This document shows, piece by piece, positions 28,486-37,556 of a stretch of 64,000 nucleotides of DNA. Position 1 is the stretch's first letter. Each line of letters opens with the position of its first letter. The notes beneath the pieces are model-generated. The model ran no database searches. It saw only the letters and a program-made list of their open reading frames with translations, and was not told the origin of the DNA. The stretch is from NCBI GenBank assembly GCA_002354805.1, contig DEMH01000004.1:7021-71020 (forward strand), read 5' to 3'. Made by a program: the position numbers and the translations under genes. The stretch comes from Gammaproteobacteria bacterium UBA2675 (lineage in GTDB: Bacteria > Pseudomonadota > Gammaproteobacteria > Pseudomonadales > Pseudohongiellaceae).

Positions 28486-29625
28486 TTAGCTCTGGAAGGG
28501 GTCTTCGTCGTCCGGATCAACTACGATGATACAATCGCGTCCCGCAGCCTTGGCGCGATAAAGAGCCTCGTCGGCACGTTTCAGGGTCTGCTCAATACGT
28601 TCGCCCGGAAAATATCGCGTCAGTCCCTGCGACACAGTGACCCGTTGACCTGGTGGTAGTTCCGGGATATTGAGCGCGGCCACCGCTTCCTGCAGCCTCA
28701 GCACGGACTGCTCAGCCGCCGCCAGTGTCGATTCTGGCAGAATCACAACAAACTCCTCGCCGCCAAAACGTCCGACAAAGTCGCCCTTGCGCAAAGTGCC
28801 GGTGAGCGTGTCACTGATGCGGCGCAGCACCGTGTCGCCGACATCATGCCCCAGCGAGTCATTGATATTCTTGAAGTGGTCTACATCAAGCATGCTGATA
28901 CACAGGCTGCTGGACTCAGGCCTGCGTCGCTCGAAACGCGACATCTCATGAGTCAGACGTTCCATCAGGCAACGGCGATTGGGTAGTTCAGTCAGTGGGT
29001 CGCGAATGACAAGCTGTTCCAGGCGATGATTCTGTTCGCGCAACTTGCGGCGCAGTCCTGCAATAAAACTGGTCAGATAAGAAATGGTGACGAGCACGGC
29101 AAAATAGGAAAACACCATGACACTTTCTACCTGCCAGTTGATGCGTTGCGGTGCAAGCAGGGTTAGCGCGACAAGCAGCAGCAGATAGGCACCCGCAATC
29201 AATATGCTCAGGATCAACATGCCGGCACGCGTCAGCGCGAACATGCCAAATACCAGGCCACTGGTCGCGGTTAACATAAAGGCCGTGCGGGCCTGAGGAT
29301 CGGTGACAAAAAACATGACAAAAACGCTGGGCAGTAGCGGGACCAGAATCTGCCCAGCCGTCATGCTGGGATCTTTGAAGCGCAGGTTTATATTGGTCTT
29401 GAGCAGGATGAGAAAACTGGAGGAGGCAAGGAGGGTGACAGACAGGTAAACGCCTACAACCCATGATGGAAGCATGCCATAAGAGAATAGAGCTACCACG
29501 ATGAAAATCGTGAGCAACTGCGCCGTAAATCCCCAGAGCATGCGTCTGAGACGTAGCTGCTGGAATGATTTGATAGTCTCGTCCGTGTGAGTGTTGCTCT
29601 CCACTCGGGGCCCCGCTTCCGACAT
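28486..29625 (-). CDS. membrane-bound diguanylate cyclase
   Basis: Makes cyclic di-GMP. 379 residues: about six transmembrane helices in residues 25-205 with short loops and no evident periplasmic sensor domain, then a GGDEF domain (about 212-372). The active-site motif is GGEEF, and RKGD five residues before it matches the RxxD inhibitory site, so product inhibition is expected. DPLTELPNRR and DVDHFKNINDSLGHDVGD are typical. It is convergent with lipA. The signal it senses is unknown. Confidence 0.93.
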   Translation of the reverse strand: MSEAGPRVESNTHTDETIKSFQQLRLRRMLWGFTAQLLTIFIVVALFSYGMLPSWVVGVYLSVTLLASSSFLILLKTNINLRFKDPSMTAGQILVPLLPSVFVMFFVTDPQARTAFMLTATSGLVFGMFALTRAGMLILSILIAGAYLLLLVALTLLAPQRINWQVESVMVFSYFAVLVTISYLTSFIAGLRRKLREQNHRLEQLVIRDPLTELPNRRCLMERLTHEMSRFERRRPESSSLCISMLDVDHFKNINDSLGHDVGDTVLRRISDTLTGTLRKGDFVGRFGGEEFVVILPESTLAAAEQSVLRLQEAVAALNIPELPPGQRVTVSQGLTRYFPGERIEQTLKRADEALYRAKAAGRDCIIVVDPDDEDPFQS

Positions 29626-29702
29626 ATTATTTTTTTAATTGCAAACGTCAAGTATATGTCAAATTGTAACGCCCCAGCGAAAGTTTTTTTGTATCGTTAG
29701 TC

Positions 29703-30470
29703 CTATACAGTCTGATTTTGGGAAGGCTGCGCAAAGCGCCGCCGGTAGTGCGCTGTCATGCGGCCTATTGCGATACCCCCTATCACTCCGGGGCCAACCC
29801 AGAGCAGGATGCTCAGGCCAGCAAATGAATCCGGTATCCAGGCCTGTAGCAAACGTGCGCCACCAAACACAAAAAATGCGGTATAAGCCGCAATACCTGA
29901 TGCGGTGAGTGCCCCCAAATGCTCGGTCCACCACTCCCGGGGATGTTGAAGTCTTGCTTTGAATGCATAGTGCAGACAGCTGGCAGCCACCCAGACCTCC
30001 AGTGCACCAAATGCCAGCAGCAACAGATCGTAGCCTCTAAGTCCCATATACAACATGACCAGCCCGGCGGCCATCAGCAGGCTGCACAGTGTCACGTGCA
30101 AAGGGCTGCGGAGCGGAGCGCGATCTTCGCGTTGAAGAATGGTCAGCCACCCATGGCGGGTTGTCACCAACACCAGTATGCTGAGTGACCACAGGAAACC
30201 GGCGGTATAGCGCACCTCAGCCATCCAGCTCTGGGTCTGCGCGTCGCTGAGGGGGGTGGACGCCGGGTGCATTACCAGCGGCCAGGCAAGGTCCAGGCTT
30301 GCCATGACCAGTCCGGAAGCCGCCACCGTGTACATAATTATTGCGAACCAGCGCCCGATCTGCTTGTGTCGCGGTGAGCCCTTGCGACTCAGCATGGGCA
30401 CCCAGAACAGGATCAACCCCGCACAGCCGGCTGTGATGTGAACATAGAACGCAAGTTCGTGAATCAGCAC
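29703..30470 (-). CDS. seven- to eight-helix membrane protein of unknown function (DUF2306-like)
   Basis: 255 residues, mostly hydrophobic, with about seven or eight helices. The N-terminal HELAFYVHITAGCAGLILFWVPML followed by KGSPRHKQIGRWF recalls DUF2306-type membrane proteins, whose function is unknown; later histidines (HPREWWTEHLGAL) could bind heme or metal but this is speculation. It is transcribed away from the response regulator and toward the diguanylate cyclase, 77 bases from it. Confidence 0.7.
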   Translation of the reverse strand: MLIHELAFYVHITAGCAGLILFWVPMLSRKGSPRHKQIGRWFAIIMYTVAASGLVMASLDLAWPLVMHPASTPLSDAQTQSWMAEVRYTAGFLWSLSILVLVTTRHGWLTILQREDRAPLRSPLHVTLCSLLMAAGLVMLYMGLRGYDLLLLAFGALEVWVAASCLHYAFKARLQHPREWWTEHLGALTASGIAAYTAFFVFGGARLLQAWIPDSFAGLSILLWVGPGVIGGIAIGRMTAHYRRRFAQPSQNQTV

Positions 30471-30699
30471 AATAAGGCCCTCTTGAATGTCTGGCTACAG
30501 TATGGCCCTGTCAGGTTTAAACCAGCAGTGCCGGAAGCCACTAAACTGGCGATGACTTAAGACCTATCCCCGGTCAGCCGAAGCCTGTGTCATAATGCGG
30601 ACCATCAATTGGCACCAGAAGTTTGCTGTGGTATTGCCTGGACCAGCAGTTGAGCAATAAAGTGTCTTTAAATCAACAATTACAATACTGTGTAGATCA
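30471..30699. other. divergent intergenic region, no clear site
   Basis: 229 bases between the membrane protein and response regulator genes. I find TACAAT at about 30682 that could serve as a -10 for the response regulator, but no matching -35 at the right distance. No repeat, hairpin or small gene is supported. Confidence 0.4.
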
Positions 30700-31359
30700 A
30701 TGACGTCCGAACCGACAAAAATTCGTGTGATGATTGCCGAAGACCAGAATCTGGTCCGTCTTGGCATTTGCAGCCTGCTTGAATTGAGCGAGCGCATTGA
30801 GGTTGTCGGGCAGGTTGAAGATGGCAGCCAGGTTGTTGATGGAATCCGGCGATTTACACCGGATGTGTTGCTGATGGATATCCGCATGCCCAAAATGACC
30901 GGCATTGACGCCCTTCGCGCGATGGGCGAAGCCGACAGCATGGTGCCAAGCATTATCCTGACGACGTTTGATGACAGTCAGCTAGTGCTGGAGGGTATAC
31001 AGGCTGGTGCCAAGGGTTACCTGTTGAAAGATGTGTCGCTGGACAGTCTGGTAGACGCCATTGAAAGTGTGCACGCCGGTGGCACGCTGGTCCAGCCGGC
31101 AATTACCGAACGCATCCTTAAGGGTCTCTCTTCGATGGAGCCCGGGTTCGACAACTCCACTGCGCCCGATGCCTTGAGTGAAAAAGAGATAGAGGTGTTG
31201 CGCTTGATGGCCGGCGGTTTCAGTAACCGTGAAATTTCCCGCACGATTCATAAATCAGAAGGTACCGTAAAGAATCAGGTGTCCTCCATACTCGAGAAGC
31301 TGGGTGTGCGTGATCGCACCCAGGCAGTGCTGCGCGCCATCAACCTGGGTCTTCTATAG
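30700..31359 (+). CDS. LuxR/NarL-family response regulator (orphan)
   Basis: 219 residues. The receiver domain (1-125) has the acidic pocket (AEDQNLVRLG), phospho-acceptor aspartate in DVLLMDIRMP, the TTFDD switch region and KGYLLKD lysine. The C-terminal LuxR helix-turn-helix (about 155-219) reads LSEKEIEVLRLMAGGFSNREI and GTVKNQVSSILEKLGVRDR. No histidine kinase is encoded nearby, so its partner is elsewhere. Its 3' end overlaps the convergent photolyase gene by 20 bases. Confidence 0.92.
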   Translation: MTSEPTKIRVMIAEDQNLVRLGICSLLELSERIEVVGQVEDGSQVVDGIRRFTPDVLLMDIRMPKMTGIDALRAMGEADSMVPSIILTTFDDSQLVLEGIQAGAKGYLLKDVSLDSLVDAIESVHAGGTLVQPAITERILKGLSSMEPGFDNSTAPDALSEKEIEVLRLMAGGFSNREISRTIHKSEGTVKNQVSSILEKLGVRDRTQAVLRAINLGLL

Positions 31360-32839
31360 ACTTGAGTGACTTGAACGCGTCCAGTGCAGCGACGCGGGAC
31401 TCCTTGAGACCGACAATTGCTTCCGGATACGTCTCTCCCAGCACAATACCTGCTTTTTCCAGCTCACTGCGTGGCGCCTGCATTGGGGCATGCAGCCAAC
31501 GATCCGGCAGCCTGGCGATTTCTGGTACATAGCGACGGATGTATTCACCTGCGGGGTCAAATTTTTCGCTTTGTGTGATTGGGTTGAATACCCGGAAGTA
31601 AGGTGCCGCGTCGGCGCCACAGCCTGCTATCCATTGCCAGCTGGCGCTGTTATTGGCCAGGTCAGCATCCACCAGGCAATCCCAGAACCATGCCTGGCCG
31701 TGGTGCCAGTGCAGTCGCAGGTTCTTGACCAGAAACGAGCCAACCACCATGCGTACCCGGTTATGCATGTAGCCGGTCTGCCACAACTCGCGCATTCCGG
31801 CATCGACCAGAGGAAAACCGGTCTGGCCGCGCTGCCAGGCCTTCAATAGGTCCTTGCTGGCTTTGCCGCCTGCCCACGGAAAGTGACGGAATTTCTCCTG
31901 AATCGGGTTTTCCGGAAGATCAGGGTTGAAATACAGCAGGGAGTGGGAAAATTCGCGCCAGCCAAGCTCACTCAGAAAGGTCTCAAGATCTTTCTCCCAG
32001 CGCGCACTCAGGCCGGCGGCCTTGGCCCTGTGCCAGGCCTGTCGTGGCGATATTTCACCAAAATGCAGGTGCGGCGACAATCGGGAAACATGCGCCTGAG
32101 CCGGAAAGTTGCGCCCCTCCCGGTATCCGGGCAGGCCTTCGTCGAGAAACCAGTCCAGACGCTTGTCGGCGGCCTGCTCGCCAACATCCCAGGCATCTGC
32201 CAGCGATTCGTACCAGGGGATGCCCGGCATCAGCTGCAGGCGATCCAGCGCCCTGTCTCCAGTTTGATCCTGCAGTTTGCCGCTGTCCCAGTCGATTTTT
32301 CCAAGCGGCGCAATATCGATGTCCCGCGGCCGGGGGCGGGGCGTTGGTGGTTCGCCGGCTTTCAGACATCCGTTGCGGTAAAACGGTGTAAAAACCTTGT
32401 AGGGTGTGCCGTCGTCTTTCAGCACTTCCCATGGCTCCCAGAGCAGGGACCCATTAAAGCTTCTGACCTCAATGTCAGAGCTGCGAAGCGCATCCTTGAT
32501 GTTCTTATCGCGTGTTATGCGCCAGGGTTCGTAACAGCGGTTCCACATGACGTGGGTAGCCTGACACGCACTGGCAAGCTCCGGCAGCAGCGTTTGCGGA
32601 TCGCCAGCCAGCACCACAAGTTTACCCTGCAGGTCTTTGGAGAGTGACCGCAGCGACTGGTGCAGCCACCAGCGACTGGCGCCACCCATGGCGGCATCGG
32701 ATGAATTGGTGTCGTCGAGAATATACACCGGCACGATTTTTCCCGTCTGGCAGGCAACTGCAAGGGCCGGATTATCCGCCAGCCTCAGGTCCTGTCTAAA
32801 CCAGATCAGGATTCGTGAGTTTTCGGCGTGCTGGCTCAT
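31340..32839 (-). CDS. phrB: deoxyribodipyrimidine photolyase (class I cryptochrome/photolyase)
   Basis: Uses blue light and FADH to split cyclobutane pyrimidine dimers. 499 residues: N-terminal Rossmann antenna domain (LIWFRQDLRLADNPAL), C-terminal FAD domain with LSPHLHFGEISPRQ, ELGWREFSHSLLY, GFPLVDAGMRELWQTGYMHNR and WQWIAGCGADAAPYFRVFNP. The last motif and overall length fit class I CPD photolyases; a cryptochrome role cannot be excluded. Suggests a surface-water or light-exposed life. Confidence 0.95.
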   Translation of the reverse strand: MSQHAENSRILIWFRQDLRLADNPALAVACQTGKIVPVYILDDTNSSDAAMGGASRWWLHQSLRSLSKDLQGKLVVLAGDPQTLLPELASACQATHVMWNRCYEPWRITRDKNIKDALRSSDIEVRSFNGSLLWEPWEVLKDDGTPYKVFTPFYRNGCLKAGEPPTPRPRPRDIDIAPLGKIDWDSGKLQDQTGDRALDRLQLMPGIPWYESLADAWDVGEQAADKRLDWFLDEGLPGYREGRNFPAQAHVSRLSPHLHFGEISPRQAWHRAKAAGLSARWEKDLETFLSELGWREFSHSLLYFNPDLPENPIQEKFRHFPWAGGKASKDLLKAWQRGQTGFPLVDAGMRELWQTGYMHNRVRMVVGSFLVKNLRLHWHHGQAWFWDCLVDADLANNSASWQWIAGCGADAAPYFRVFNPITQSEKFDPAGEYIRRYVPEIARLPDRWLHAPMQAPRSELEKAGIVLGETYPEAIVGLKESRVAALDAFKSLKSIEDPG

Positions 32840-33018
32840 TGGATATCTCTACTCCGTGTAACGGTTGGCTGCACGCTGGTGCGTGCATCTCGCGAATTCA
32901 TATTTAGCCTATGATACGGTTTATGCGACGCTCAGGATCAGTGCGGCACTGTGCCAAGTCACATGGAATTCTGATATCTTAAACTGTTCAACTGAGCTGG
33001 CCGGGGAGTGGCATCAAC

Positions 33019-33489
33019 GTGAATATCTGGGTGGACGCAGACGCCTGTCCGGTAGTTATCCGGGACATACTGCTACGAGCTGCAGAACGCACAGGAATTC
33101 AGATGACGCTGGTCTCCAATCATGCCTTGAATCTGTCGCGGCGCAAGAATGTGCAGCTTGTACAGGTCGCCAGCGGCTTTGATGAGGCTGACAACTGGAT
33201 CGCTGCACGTGTGCAGCCGGGTGATCTGGTGATCACCAGCGACATCCCGCTGGCTGACGAAATCATTGGCAAAGGTGCGCTGGCGCTGAGCACGCGTGGT
33301 GAAGAGTACACTGCCAGCAACATCAAGGCCCGACTGAATATCAGAGACTTCATGGAAACAATGCGCAGCAGTGGCATTCAGAGCGGCGGGGCAGCACCAT
33401 TAAATCATGGTGATCGTATGCAGTTCGCCAACGCCCTTGATCGCATACTGGCGAAGTCAAAGCAAAATCAGAAAAGCCGTGAATCCTGA
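33019..33489 (+). CDS. YaiI/YqxD family protein (DUF188)
   Basis: 156 residues of the DUF188 family, a PIN-like fold thought to bind nucleic acid, function unknown. Signatures: IWVDADACPVVIRDILLRAAERT, VITSDIPLADEII and the C-terminal MQFANALDRIL. The GTG start at 33019 has GGGGAG ten bases upstream. The radical SAM gene begins 10 bases after its stop, so the two are probably co-transcribed. Confidence 0.93.
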   Translation: MNIWVDADACPVVIRDILLRAAERTGIQMTLVSNHALNLSRRKNVQLVQVASGFDEADNWIAARVQPGDLVITSDIPLADEIIGKGALALSTRGEEYTASNIKARLNIRDFMETMRSSGIQSGGAAPLNHGDRMQFANALDRILAKSKQNQKSRES

Positions 33490-33499
33490 ATTATGCTCA

Positions 33500-34477
33500 A
33501 TGGATCGAGGAATGACAGTAAATGGTAGTGATGTGCAGACATTAGACATAAAGCAGCTGCTGTCACCGCGACATGCCGACAGCTGGACCCACACTCGAGC
33601 CGGTGAGCCACGCGGTCATATTGACGCGGATCAGTTGCGAGAGCTGTGGATTCACACCGGCACAGCATGCAATCTGGCCTGCCCTTTCTGTCTGGAGGGC
33701 TCACACCCTGGTGACAGCCGGATCCCGGCGATGACGCTTGAGCAGCTTAAACCCTTTATTCATGAGGCGGTTGAGCTGGGCGTGGAGCAGTTTTCTTTCA
33801 CTGGCGGTGAACCCTTTGTAATCCGTGAGTTTGTCAGCATTCTGGATTCTGCCAGCCAGCATAGGCCCTGTTTTGTGCTGACCAACGGGACACGCGTCGT
33901 CATGCAGCGATCGCATCAGATACTGCCGTTGCTTGCCAATCCCAATCCAATACATTTCCGTATCAGCCTGGATTATCCTGACATCAGGCGTCACGACGCC
34001 GGCCGTGGCTATGGATCGTTCCAGGAGTCATTGCAAAGCATCAGATGGCTGTATGAAAACGGATTCAAAGTGTCAATCGCGAGGCAGAGCGACCCTGACG
34101 AAGATCCTCACCAGGTGGAAAACCGCTTTCGGGAGGTTTTTCGGGAGCACGACGTGCCGGAGAATCTGTTGTTTACTTCCTTTCCTGATCTGGGGACACC
34201 TGGCACAGAGAATGGCAGTCCGGAAGTGACCGCCAGCTGCATGGAAAAATACCCGACGCGGGAAAGTCGTGCGCACTTCATGTGCACTTATACGCGCATG
34301 CTGATCAATACCAATGCAGGCGTGCGTGTATACGCCTGTACACTGGTGGATGATGACCCGGATTACGATCTCGGTGCAACGCTGACCGAGAGCCTTGAGA
34401 AGCGCATCATGCTGCGTCACCCGCGCTGCTTCAGTTGTTACCGGTTTGGCGCCTCATGCAGCGCGCCGGCTGGATGA
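33500..34477 (+). CDS. radical SAM enzyme with SPASM-like extra cysteines, substrate unknown
   Basis: 325 residues. The radical SAM cluster motif CNLACPFC places cysteines at 57, 61 and 64; FSFTGGEPFV is the SAM-binding GGEP motif. The C-terminus has five further cysteines (262, 280, 310, 313, 320), including CFSC, as expected for one auxiliary iron-sulfur cluster in SPASM/twitch-type proteins. Such enzymes modify peptides, sugars or tRNA; I cannot say which. ATG codons at 33500 and 33512 are both possible starts; neither has a good ribosome site at normal spacing. Directly after the DUF188 gene. No obvious RiPP precursor lies beside it. Confidence 0.82.
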   Translation: MDRGMTVNGSDVQTLDIKQLLSPRHADSWTHTRAGEPRGHIDADQLRELWIHTGTACNLACPFCLEGSHPGDSRIPAMTLEQLKPFIHEAVELGVEQFSFTGGEPFVIREFVSILDSASQHRPCFVLTNGTRVVMQRSHQILPLLANPNPIHFRISLDYPDIRRHDAGRGYGSFQESLQSIRWLYENGFKVSIARQSDPDEDPHQVENRFREVFREHDVPENLLFTSFPDLGTPGTENGSPEVTASCMEKYPTRESRAHFMCTYTRMLINTNAGVRVYACTLVDDDPDYDLGATLTESLEKRIMLRHPRCFSCYRFGASCSAPAG

Positions 34478-34505
34478 ACGGATTCAGAATAGGTATTCTG
34501 GCCTA

Positions 34506-34533
34506 TTGTCAGATCGCTTGGGGCGGCTATACT
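34506..34533 (+). promoter_or_regulatory. predicted sigma-70 promoter
   Basis: TTGTCA (34506-34511) and TATACT (34528-34533) with 16 bases between them, 36 bases before the ATG of the secreted protein at 34569. This supports the start chosen for that gene over the longer open frame and marks it as a separate transcription unit from the radical SAM gene. Confidence 0.6.
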
Positions 34534-34568
34534 CAAAAAACAATCACAATAAGAAAGAGGCCGACCGT

Positions 34569-35576
34569 ATGACCATGATCAATGGAACACCTCGTAATTT
34601 CCTGCGTTTAGCCCTGGGTGGATCGGCAATGCTGGCCTGTACTATTGCCGTTGCCAACGACTTTGAAGTGCCCAGAACATCCTGGGGAGTGCCTGATGTG
34701 CAGGGTATGTGGGACTACTCCTCCCGGACCAGTATGGAACGTTCGCCGGTATTCGAGGGTGCGCTGGTCATCAGTCCGGAGCGCATGGCCGAACTCGTCC
34801 CGAGTTTCGAACAATGGGCAGAGGCCCTGGAGGCCACCGGTGCAGAAGCGCCGGGCCCCGACAATGTAGGTGCCTACAACTCTTTCTGGATTGATATCCG
34901 TGATGGCCTGGGCAGTGTGGACGGCGAGCTGCGCACCTCCTTTGTCATCTATCCAGAAGATGGTCGCATTCCCTGGCGCGAAGATGGCCGGGACAACCGC
35001 AATGCCCAGCGCGCCCGCATGAGCTACGATCACATCGAAAAAAACGCAGGTCCGGAAGGTTTTCCACTCTCCGAGCGCTGCCTGATCAGTTTTTCCAGCG
35101 TCATTCCGTTTACCCCCTCTCTGTATAACAACAACATGCAGATTGTGCAGTCGCCTACTCACGTGGTGATCATGGCCGAGATGGTCAACGACGCCCGTAT
35201 TGTGGCGATTGATGCCGAGTTCCCCGAAAACATGATTCCCAAGTGGCATGGTAACTCCGTTGGCTACTATGAAGGCGATGAACTGGTGGTGGTCACCAAA
35301 GGGTTTCATCCACTGCAGGTTGCCCGTGGTGGCGGCTATACCTCGGAAAATGCCACCATCACCGAGCGTTTTCGCATCAGCCGCGAGAACGTGCTGAATT
35401 ACAAGTTCACCATTGAGGATCCTGACCTGTACCGGGAGGCCTGGACCGGTGAGCTGGAAATGAAGCAGAGTGAGGGTATCTACGAATACGCCTGTCACGA
35501 AGGCAATTACGCGATGCCTGGCATTCTGGCCGGGGCGCGGCTGGAAGAGGCGGCTCAGGCCCAGAGTTCCAACTGA
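34569..35576 (+). CDS. secreted protein of a widespread unnamed family
   Basis: 335 residues with a signal peptide (FLRLALGGSAMLACTIAVAND). The C-terminal half, with YYEGDELVVVTKGFHP, ENATITERFRIS, YKFTIEDPDLYREAWTGELEM and YEYACHEGNYAMPGILAGAR, matches a pattern I know from many secreted hypothetical proteins of Acidobacteria and marine gammaproteobacteria; no function is established. Two cysteines (in SERCLISFS and YACHEGN) may form a disulfide. The ATG at 34569 has GAGG eight bases before it and a promoter upstream. Confidence 0.8.
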   Translation: MTMINGTPRNFLRLALGGSAMLACTIAVANDFEVPRTSWGVPDVQGMWDYSSRTSMERSPVFEGALVISPERMAELVPSFEQWAEALEATGAEAPGPDNVGAYNSFWIDIRDGLGSVDGELRTSFVIYPEDGRIPWREDGRDNRNAQRARMSYDHIEKNAGPEGFPLSERCLISFSSVIPFTPSLYNNNMQIVQSPTHVVIMAEMVNDARIVAIDAEFPENMIPKWHGNSVGYYEGDELVVVTKGFHPLQVARGGGYTSENATITERFRISRENVLNYKFTIEDPDLYREAWTGELEMKQSEGIYEYACHEGNYAMPGILAGARLEEAAQAQSSN

Positions 35577-35693
35577 GGTTCTAATTCCTGGGGAACTCTA
35601 CCGCTCTCGCCGTTAAGAATATACCGCCAGTACTGTAAACTCGCGCTCATATCATGTGTACTTGCACCTGTATGTTGATCAAGGAGTTTTCTG

Positions 35694-36830
35694 ATGAAAT
35701 CACATGTGGTTCTGTTGCTGATCCTGCTGCTGAGCTCGCTCAATAGCGCATCGGCACAGAGTGACGACGCGGACTGCTCACAGGCACGTCTGTTTACTTT
35801 CAGTTGGCAGTTCTCACCGGCCTGTGACATGCAGGTGCGCGGGGGCACAACACTGGGTGCGGAACTTGAGCTGGCAGAAGGGCCGAGCGATGCATGGCAG
35901 GCGCTGCAAAATGACGGGCTGGAAGACTTTGAGCGCGACCGGCTGGCAATTCTGGCAATGGCGGGGGGATATCGGGTCAGCTTCGATTTTCTGGAAACCG
36001 TTGGCTACACGCCTGGATTCGAGCCCGACCGGCCTTATCAGTCGTGGGCCACTGAATACGTCTATGTGATTGAAGACCGTGATGACTTTATCAGTCTGCA
36101 GCACATCATGGTGATGCAGTACGTAGACGAGTCTGGGAATGTGTCAGCGCCTATGGTGCAAAAGCACTGGCGGCAGGACTGGCAGTACGAGCCGTCCAGC
36201 ATTCGAGTCTTTAATGGTCTTGATGAATTCGTATCGCAGCCGCTGGTCGCGGAAGAGATGGAGGGCGTCTGGTCGCAATCCGTCTATCAGGTCGATGACT
36301 CGCCACGATACGCCGCGGTTGGTCGCTGGCAGCACGATCACAATATCTCCTCGTGGCTCAGCTCGACTACATGGAGACCATTGCCGCGCAGGGAATCCAG
36401 TGTCCGGCAGGACTATCAGGTTCTGGTGGGAACCAACCGGCATACGATCACGCCCACTGGCTGGGTTCAGGAAGAAGAGAATTTCAAAGTTGCACTGGAT
36501 GCGCCCGGTCAATTGCGCGAATCGCAACCCTACCTCTCCAAGGAACTGGGCGTTGCGCGCTATGAGCGTCTGGCGGACTTTGACTTTACGGCTGGCGATG
36601 ACTACTGGCAGGCAACCGAGCAATTCTGGCGCGACGTCAGAGCCGTCTGGCAGGAATACATTGATGCTGATGAGGCATTCGTCTTTTCGGAAACGGCCAA
36701 TGGCATGCCACTTTTTGTATCTGTGTTCGGGCTTGCTGGTGAGGCGGCAGAAGCGACGGCTTATGACGCCAGCGCCAGTCGGGCACAAATCCGCGCCCTG
36801 TTGGCTGATTATGTCACGCTGCAGCCTTGA
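35694..36830 (+). CDS. secreted DUF6607-like protein
   Basis: 378 residues with a clear signal peptide (VVLLLILLLSSLNSASAQS). Features include QSWATEYVYVIEDRDDFISLQHIMVMQY, VQKHWRQDWQYEP and GRWQHDHNISSWLSSTTWRPLPRRE, which I associate with the DUF6607 family; this name is from memory. Function unknown; the many conserved tryptophans suggest a beta-rich periplasmic protein. AAGGAG seven bases before the ATG. 117 bases after the previous secreted protein, same strand. Confidence 0.75.
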   Translation: MKSHVVLLLILLLSSLNSASAQSDDADCSQARLFTFSWQFSPACDMQVRGGTTLGAELELAEGPSDAWQALQNDGLEDFERDRLAILAMAGGYRVSFDFLETVGYTPGFEPDRPYQSWATEYVYVIEDRDDFISLQHIMVMQYVDESGNVSAPMVQKHWRQDWQYEPSSIRVFNGLDEFVSQPLVAEEMEGVWSQSVYQVDDSPRYAAVGRWQHDHNISSWLSSTTWRPLPRRESSVRQDYQVLVGTNRHTITPTGWVQEEENFKVALDAPGQLRESQPYLSKELGVARYERLADFDFTAGDDYWQATEQFWRDVRAVWQEYIDADEAFVFSETANGMPLFVSVFGLAGEAAEATAYDASASRAQIRALLADYVTLQP

Positions 36831-36967
36831 GTCTGCCTTGTGACGTCTGATGAACTGGCGACATGGCAGTGCCCATCCGTGCAGGCAGCGGCAATTGTGT
36901 TTCAATGGTTTATGTTCTGCCCGATTTCAGCGAAAATAGCCGGCTGGAACACTGAGGACTGCCGCGC

Positions 36968-37549
36968 ATGATATTGATGATCGACAATTACGATTCCTTC
37001 ACCTGGAACATTGTGCAGTACCTGGGTGAACTGGGAGCGGATGTCCAGGTGTACCGGAATGACGCCATCTCGCTGGCTGATATCGAAAAGCTGGCGCCGC
37101 AGAAAATCGTCATTTCACCAGGCCCCTGCACGCCTTCTGAGGCGGGTATCTCGATTGATGTCATCAAGAGCTTTGCTGGAAAAATTCCATTGCTCGGCGT
37201 GTGCCTGGGTCATCAGGCAATCGGGCAGGCCTACGGTGGCGACGTCATCCGGGCACGTCAGGTGATGCACGGCAAGTTGTCTCCGGTTTACCACCAGAAT
37301 GCTGGCGTATTCAGCGGACTGCCCAGTCCTTTTACAGCGACCCGCTATCATTCACTGGTAATTGACAGCAAAACCCTGCCGGACTGCCTGGAAGTGACGG
37401 CATGGACGCAGCTGCCGGATGGCAGTGTCGACGAGATTATGGGCGTGCGTCACAAAACGCTGGACGTGGAAGGCGTGCAATTTCACCCGGAATCCATCCT
37501 GAGCGAACACGGTCACCAGTTGCTGCAGAACTTTCTGGAAAGAGGATAA
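36968..37549 (+). CDS. trpG: anthranilate synthase component II (glutamine amidotransferase)
   Basis: Releases ammonia from glutamine for TrpE and possibly also for PabB. 193 residues; class I amidotransferase with nucleophile in LLGVCLGHQAIGQ and the His-Glu pair in VQFHPESILSEHG; DNYDSFTWNIVQYLGELG at the start. GAGGA nine bases upstream. First gene of trpG-trpD-trpC, which is separated from trpE as in Pseudomonas. Confidence 0.96.
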   Translation: MILMIDNYDSFTWNIVQYLGELGADVQVYRNDAISLADIEKLAPQKIVISPGPCTPSEAGISIDVIKSFAGKIPLLGVCLGHQAIGQAYGGDVIRARQVMHGKLSPVYHQNAGVFSGLPSPFTATRYHSLVIDSKTLPDCLEVTAWTQLPDGSVDEIMGVRHKTLDVEGVQFHPESILSEHGHQLLQNFLERG

Positions 37550-37556
37550 CAGCCAC

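Noticed and set aside
31883..32647. 254-codon open frame on the plus strand
   Set aside because: Antisense to the photolyase coding sequence, which carries intact FAD-domain motifs.
34608..35498. Long open frame (296 codons) on the minus strand
   Set aside because: Antisense shadow of the secreted protein gene at 34569-35576, which has a signal peptide, ribosome site and promoter; the antisense product shows no family features.
33500..36830. Radical SAM enzyme plus secreted proteins as a RiPP cluster
   Set aside because: The neighbours are large secreted proteins rather than short precursors, and a separate promoter at 34506 divides them from the radical SAM gene.
36144..36905. 253-codon minus-strand and 234-codon plus-strand alternative frames
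   Set aside because: Both overlap the DUF6607-like gene, whose signal peptide and AAGGAG site make it the real one.
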